From contig NC_062221.1 in NCBI RefSeq assembly GCF_902686445.1, forward strand, positions 40,085,075 to 40,149,074: a DNA stretch of 64,000 nt, given 5' to 3'. The translations under genes and the position numbers were made by a program. This document shows, one piece after another, positions 62,275-64,000 of the stretch. Position 1 is the first letter of the stretch. The number at the start of each line of letters is the position of its first letter. The notes beneath the pieces are model-generated. The model was given only the letters and a program-made list of their open reading frames with translations. It was not told the DNA's origin and did not search any database. This DNA is from Sciurus carolinensis (lineage: Eukaryota > Chordata > Mammalia > Rodentia > Sciuridae).

Positions 62275-64000
62275 CTGGAAGGAGGAAGATGAGAACAATC
62301 AATTGCCATATTGATCCATTCAAGAAAGTGATTGCTTGAAAATATATCATTGAAATGTATATTCCTCCTTTGAATCCTTAAAACAAAACAAAACAAAAAA
62401 AGCCAGACAGCATGCATATAAAAAAAAGAGTAATAAGAAGTTATCTGGGAAATGACAACATGCTGCTTTTTAAAAAGGAATCAAGCAATTGCAACTCATT
62501 ACAAAAACCTGATTAATTGGTTTCAAAACATGCCTGTTTCTTTCATTGTGCATGAATGAGTGCTATCTACTTAATTTACCCAATAAGTTTTTACAAAAAA
62601 TACTGAACAGCATAGTTTAATATTTCTAAACTAAACAGTCAACATTTAGGTTTGAATAATTAAAATCAATATTTTATGTTTGGATAGTCATCTAATTTAA
62701 GTGTGTAATTAATTTGAATTAATTCAGTTAAAAACTTTAAATATTTAAATTATTAAATTCCTCTTCCTACTTTATCACCACAAAACAATTAAATCATGCT
62801 CTTAATTAAAGGAGATGATAATATTTCTCTCAGAAGTGCATCTGACCAAACTAAAGAAAAACAAATGAAAACAATCAATAGGTAAGCAGTCGTGCAAAGT
62901 ATGGCAACCTAAGGTTTTAGTTTACACATGCCAATTTGTGTTTTAATAGTATGTCCAGTAAGCAAAATAACAAAACTGACTGTAAATAAGTATAAAAATA
63001 CATTTAAGAATATTGTAAAAATTGCCATCATCATGTATGGTTGTGTATTGTTATTTTCATGAGACTTATATTTGGCCTATAGGAAATAGTAATATTACTT
63101 AGGACATTTATGAAACAAAAATCAAAATGGGAAACTTCCATTTTTAAGGTTTTGCATACTTAAACCAAACTATTCTGGTTCACTAGCAATAATGTCTTAA
63201 ACATTAATATTGAAAGCTGCAGAGTTGTCGATCTCATGGTGACTAGCTACAAAGGCTGCTAATGTCAACCAGTTAAAGCAAACTTGAGGAAGTTTCCTAT
63301 CAAGGACTAAACAACACTCAAGAATGAAAATCAATGAATTAAATAAGCCCTTACAGGACTTTGCTGTATGTATACCTACATAAAAGTTAAAACTAAACTC
63401 TAGGGTATTTAAACCAAAAGCAATTTTGCATGGAAGTCAGGTAATCATCCAATCGTAGATTCAAGTCATTAACTCACCATAAACTTCAAGAAGAACCCAG
63501 TGCTCTAAGGGCTCTAGTCAAGGGGCACTCTGAATAAGCCCTTGGCCATGGGGCAATTGAAGGGCAATAAGTAGTTCCACAATTTAAAAAAGAAAAATAG
63601 AGCCAGGAGATAAAGGCAGTAATTGCTAAACACACACACACATACACACACACAAATTTTTCAAGGACACCTCTTCACACTAACAACAACAAAAAAGTCT
63701 GCACTTAAATCCCCTCTCTAGTGAGAAGGACAAATTTTATACAATTTGGCATTAATAAAATTACAAACTTTAAGATGTTTCTTCAGCTCTCAAGGCTGCA
63801 TAACTCAAATGGCAACTTGAGATTTCTCCCCTTCCCAGATGTTGAGAAGGCACATAAATAAAAATACAATGTACACTGTAAAATAGTAAAAAGTTGGGAG
63901 TTCTGTTTTGTTTGTTAGATTGGTTGTTTGGTTTGGTTTCTGATTGGTCTTTTGTTGTTTGTTTGTTTTCTTGACTACTTAAAAAAAAAAAAGGCAGGTC
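62275..64000 (-). other. Intron 1 of MECOM, partial
   Basis: It contains an (AAAAC)n run near 62380-62400 and a (CA)n run at 63630-63654. No CpG-rich promoter or first exon was seen, so the EVI1 exon 1 promoters should lie beyond the window. Confidence 0.7.
63630..63654. repeat. (CA)n microsatellite
   Basis: CA run with one TA interruption. Confidence 0.9.

Noticed and set aside
62275..64000. Promoter of EVI1 exon 1
   Set aside because: No CpG-rich stretch, no exon with a good donor, and simple repeats only.

Overview
This is a mammalian nuclear genomic window. It carries one recognisable gene, MECOM (EVI1; the long form is MDS1-EVI1, also called PRDM3), on the minus strand. Transcription runs from high to low coordinates. 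Fifteen exons could be placed with matching reading frames, codon phases and GT/AG splice sites. They correspond to EVI1 exons 2-16, and the MDS1 exons and EVI1 first exon(s) lie beyond position 64000. Every exon junction closes in frame. Joined, the exons give a 1052-residue EVI1 protein (1051 with the alternative acceptor of exon 6), plus 63 residues of the PR domain upstream of the EVI1 start.

The repeats suggest a squirrel-type rodent (Sciuridae or close kin). There are tRNA-derived ID elements ending in a GGTTCAATCCCCAGCACC-type B box and A-rich tail, fused 7SL-like/ID SINEs, and a LINE-1 3' end whose wording I associate with ground squirrels. This is an inference from memory, not from an alignment.

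Layout: 1-5620 is downstream intergenic DNA with LINE-1, ID and MIR remnants. 5620-7173 is terminal exon 16 (44 codons plus about 1.4 kb of 3' UTR). 10701-16188 holds exons 15-12 (C-terminal tail, acidic region, zinc fingers 9-10). 19756-21090 holds exons 11 and 10 (finger 8 and linker). 26319-26345 is a 27-base microexon. 31112-34940 holds exons 8 and 7 (repression domain with two CtBP motifs, fingers 6-7). 39321-50307 holds exons 6-3 (fingers 1-6 and the EVI1 start codon). 62140-62274 is exon 2 (PR domain). The rest is intron.

No novel multi-gene system was found. The most interesting signals are layered on the MECOM coding sequence. An internal splice acceptor removes exactly 324 codons in frame. 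A tandem NAGNAG acceptor changes finger-4 spacing. Retention of intron 14 removes exactly 105 C-terminal residues. Seven upstream AUGs sit in exon 2, ahead of an EVI1 start codon in poor context. Several phase-symmetric exons could be skipped without a frameshift.
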